A stretch of 6,798 nt of DNA from Syntrophomonas sp. GTDB lineage: Bacteria > Bacillota > Syntrophomonadia > Syntrophomonadales > Syntrophomonadaceae. Positions 5,943 through 6,798 of this stretch are shown here, one piece after another (position 1 is the stretch's first letter; every line of letters starts with the position of its first letter). The stretch spans positions 1 through 6,798 of the forward strand of contig PWPP01000137.1 of NCBI GenBank assembly GCA_003558625.1. The letters are read 5' to 3'. Made by a program: the position numbers and the translations under genes. Under the pieces are notes generated by a model. That model was not told the DNA's origin. It made no database searches and worked only from the letters and a program-made list of their open reading frames with translations.

Positions 5943-6389
5943 ATGTGTTTAGAAATAATAGAAAAACTTGCAGCCCGGGGTTTAAAAAAAACTCCCCAAA
6001 GACGGATGCTTCTAAAAGTATTAAGCCAGAGTGACCGTCACCTGTCGGCAGAAGAAGTTGTGGCCCGGATAAAGGTCCAGCAACCGGGAATTTCTGTGGC
6101 TACGATTTATCGTAATCTTAATAAGATGGTAGAGATGGAGCTTGTTAGCAAGCTGGATCTCCACGATGGCCCGGCCCGCTACGAGATTTATAAAGGACAC
6201 CATCACCACCTGGTCTGCCTGGGTTGCGGCGTAGCCTTGAAAATTGGAATTTGTCCCCTGCAGGGACATATAAAAAAGATTATTGAGGAATATGGCTTTA
6301 GGGTAAATGATCATCATTTTGAAGTAACCGGGCATTGTCAAAAATGCCAGCAGGAGGCAAAAACAGATACCCGCCTCCCAGCAATATAA
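5943..6389 (+). CDS. Fur-family metal-responsive transcriptional regulator, probably Zur-like
   Basis: DNA-binding repressor that senses metal. It is 148 residues from the chosen start, typical for Fur/Zur/PerR. The N-terminal winged-helix domain (about 1-80) shows 'LKKTPQRRMLLKVL' and 'HLSAEEVVARI', then the recognition-helix region 'ISVATIYRNLNKMVEMELV' (about 50-68). The dimerisation and metal domain shows 'ARYEIYKGHHHHLVCLGCG' (about 78-96), 'DHHFEVTGHCQKCQ' (about 123-136) and two CxxC pairs (Cys92/Cys95 and Cys132/Cys135), which form the structural zinc site. Start choice: the ATG at 5937 directly abuts AGGGGG (5931-5936) with no spacer, while the in-frame ATG at 5943 has six bases, so 5943 is preferred. 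A good promoter lies upstream with an inverted repeat that could be its own operator. A ZnuA-like lipoprotein gene follows, which points to zinc (Zur). PerR or Fur cannot be excluded from sequence alone. Confidence 0.94.
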   Translation: MCLEIIEKLAARGLKKTPQRRMLLKVLSQSDRHLSAEEVVARIKVQQPGISVATIYRNLNKMVEMELVSKLDLHDGPARYEIYKGHHHHLVCLGCGVALKIGICPLQGHIKKIIEEYGFRVNDHHFEVTGHCQKCQQEAKTDTRLPAI

Positions 6390-6475
6390 ACCTTTTCCCA
6401 GACAATAGGGCTGACATCTGATAAACTGCCAAGTGCTGCCGCGATTTTCGGGCAACCTTAAGGATGTGGAAGGAC

Positions 6476-6798
6476 ATGAAAAGTAAGACGGTTTTTATCC
6501 AGGTTCTAATTCTGGGATTTACCCTTTTGCTGCTAGTGGGGTGTAGCCAGGGTATTCTGCCTGGAGGGGTGGAAGAAAACGCGGATCCCATTCAAATAGC
6601 GGTAAGTATCAGGCCCCAGGCGGACTTGGTGCAACAAATCGGTGGAGATAAGGTTGAGATCATGGTGATGATTCCACCCGGAGTTTGTCCCGAGCATTAT
6701 GAGTGCAGTACGGGTCAGCTGCTGCAACTAAGTACAACCGATCTTTATATAAGTATCGGGGCCATACCCATGGAAACGATATGGATGAATCGGATTCA
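6476..6798 (+). CDS. Metal ABC transporter substrate-binding lipoprotein, ZnuA-like (3' end missing)
   Basis: The first 107 codons of a surface lipoprotein that likely captures zinc or manganese for an ABC importer; the frame is open at the window end. A lipoprotein signal is clear: Lys2/Lys4, a hydrophobic run (about 5-21) and lipobox L-V-G-C with Cys23 as the lipidated residue. The mature part begins with a variable linker, then 'IQIAVSIRPQADLVQQIGGDKVEIMVMIPPG' (about 39-69), the classic start of the ZnuA/TroA fold, then 'QLLQLSTTDLYISIGAIPMETIW' (about 81-103). The usual first metal-ligand motif 'PGxSPHxYEP' reads PGVCPEHYEC here (69-77), with Cys71, Glu73, His74 and Cys77, so metal binding may differ. 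AAGGA at 6460-6464 (11 bases away) and AAGG at 6470-6473 (2 bases away) are possible ribosome sites; an in-frame ATG at 6464 is less likely because it directly abuts its AAGG. It lies 86 bases after the Fur-family gene with no terminator between, so they are probably co-transcribed. Confidence 0.88.
   Translation, partial: MKSKTVFIQVLILGFTLLLLVGCSQGILPGGVEENADPIQIAVSIRPQADLVQQIGGDKVEIMVMIPPGVCPEHYECSTGQLLQLSTTDLYISIGAIPMETIWMNRI

Noticed and set aside
6021..6591. Overlapping minus-strand open frames opposite the Fur-family gene and the lipoprotein start
   Set aside because: They run antisense to well-supported genes and show no recognisable domain.

Overview
The window looks like chromosomal DNA from a Gram-positive Firmicute of the Clostridia, most like the Peptococcaceae/Desulfitobacterium-type groups. 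The phylum call rests on three things: a T-box leader in front of an amino-acid biosynthesis gene, strong AGGAGG-type ribosome binding sites, and sigma-A-like promoters. The gene mix (TRAP transporter, iron-dependent alcohol dehydrogenase, Fur-family regulator) agrees with an anaerobe. The genus cannot be fixed from the sequence alone.

Layout. (1) 1-2462, plus strand: the end of a TRAP transporter operon, with a substrate-binding protein (5' end outside the window), the small DctQ-type membrane subunit and the large DctM-type permease. The last two overlap by ATGA. (2) 2522-2980: a promoter and a long untranslated leader. The leader is a T-box riboswitch with one Stem I (specifier UUC, phenylalanine) and TWO consecutive antiterminator/terminator modules. 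(3) 2981-3829: the controlled gene, a short DAHP synthase (aroF type) that opens the shikimate pathway. (4) 3971-5131: an iron-dependent alcohol dehydrogenase of the YqhD/butanol dehydrogenase type, closed by a strong terminator at 5197-5229. (5) 5221-5661/5712, minus strand: an unrecognised protein of about 146 residues, convergent with the dehydrogenase. Its Shine-Dalgarno points to an ATT start codon. (6) 5878-6798, plus strand: a promoter, a Fur-family regulator (probably Zur-like), and the 5' part of a ZnuA-like metal-binding lipoprotein that runs off the window.

How the parts work together. The TRAP genes form one solute importer. The T-box ties DAHP synthase expression to uncharged tRNA-Phe. 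Because this DAHP synthase lacks the N-terminal regulatory domain of its longer relatives, transcriptional control may be its main control. The regulator and lipoprotein look like a metal-homeostasis unit, probably zinc, with an AT-rich inverted-repeat candidate operator over the regulator's own -10 box. The most notable element is the partially duplicated T-box: a single tRNA-reading domain followed by two complete T-box-sequence/terminator switches in series.
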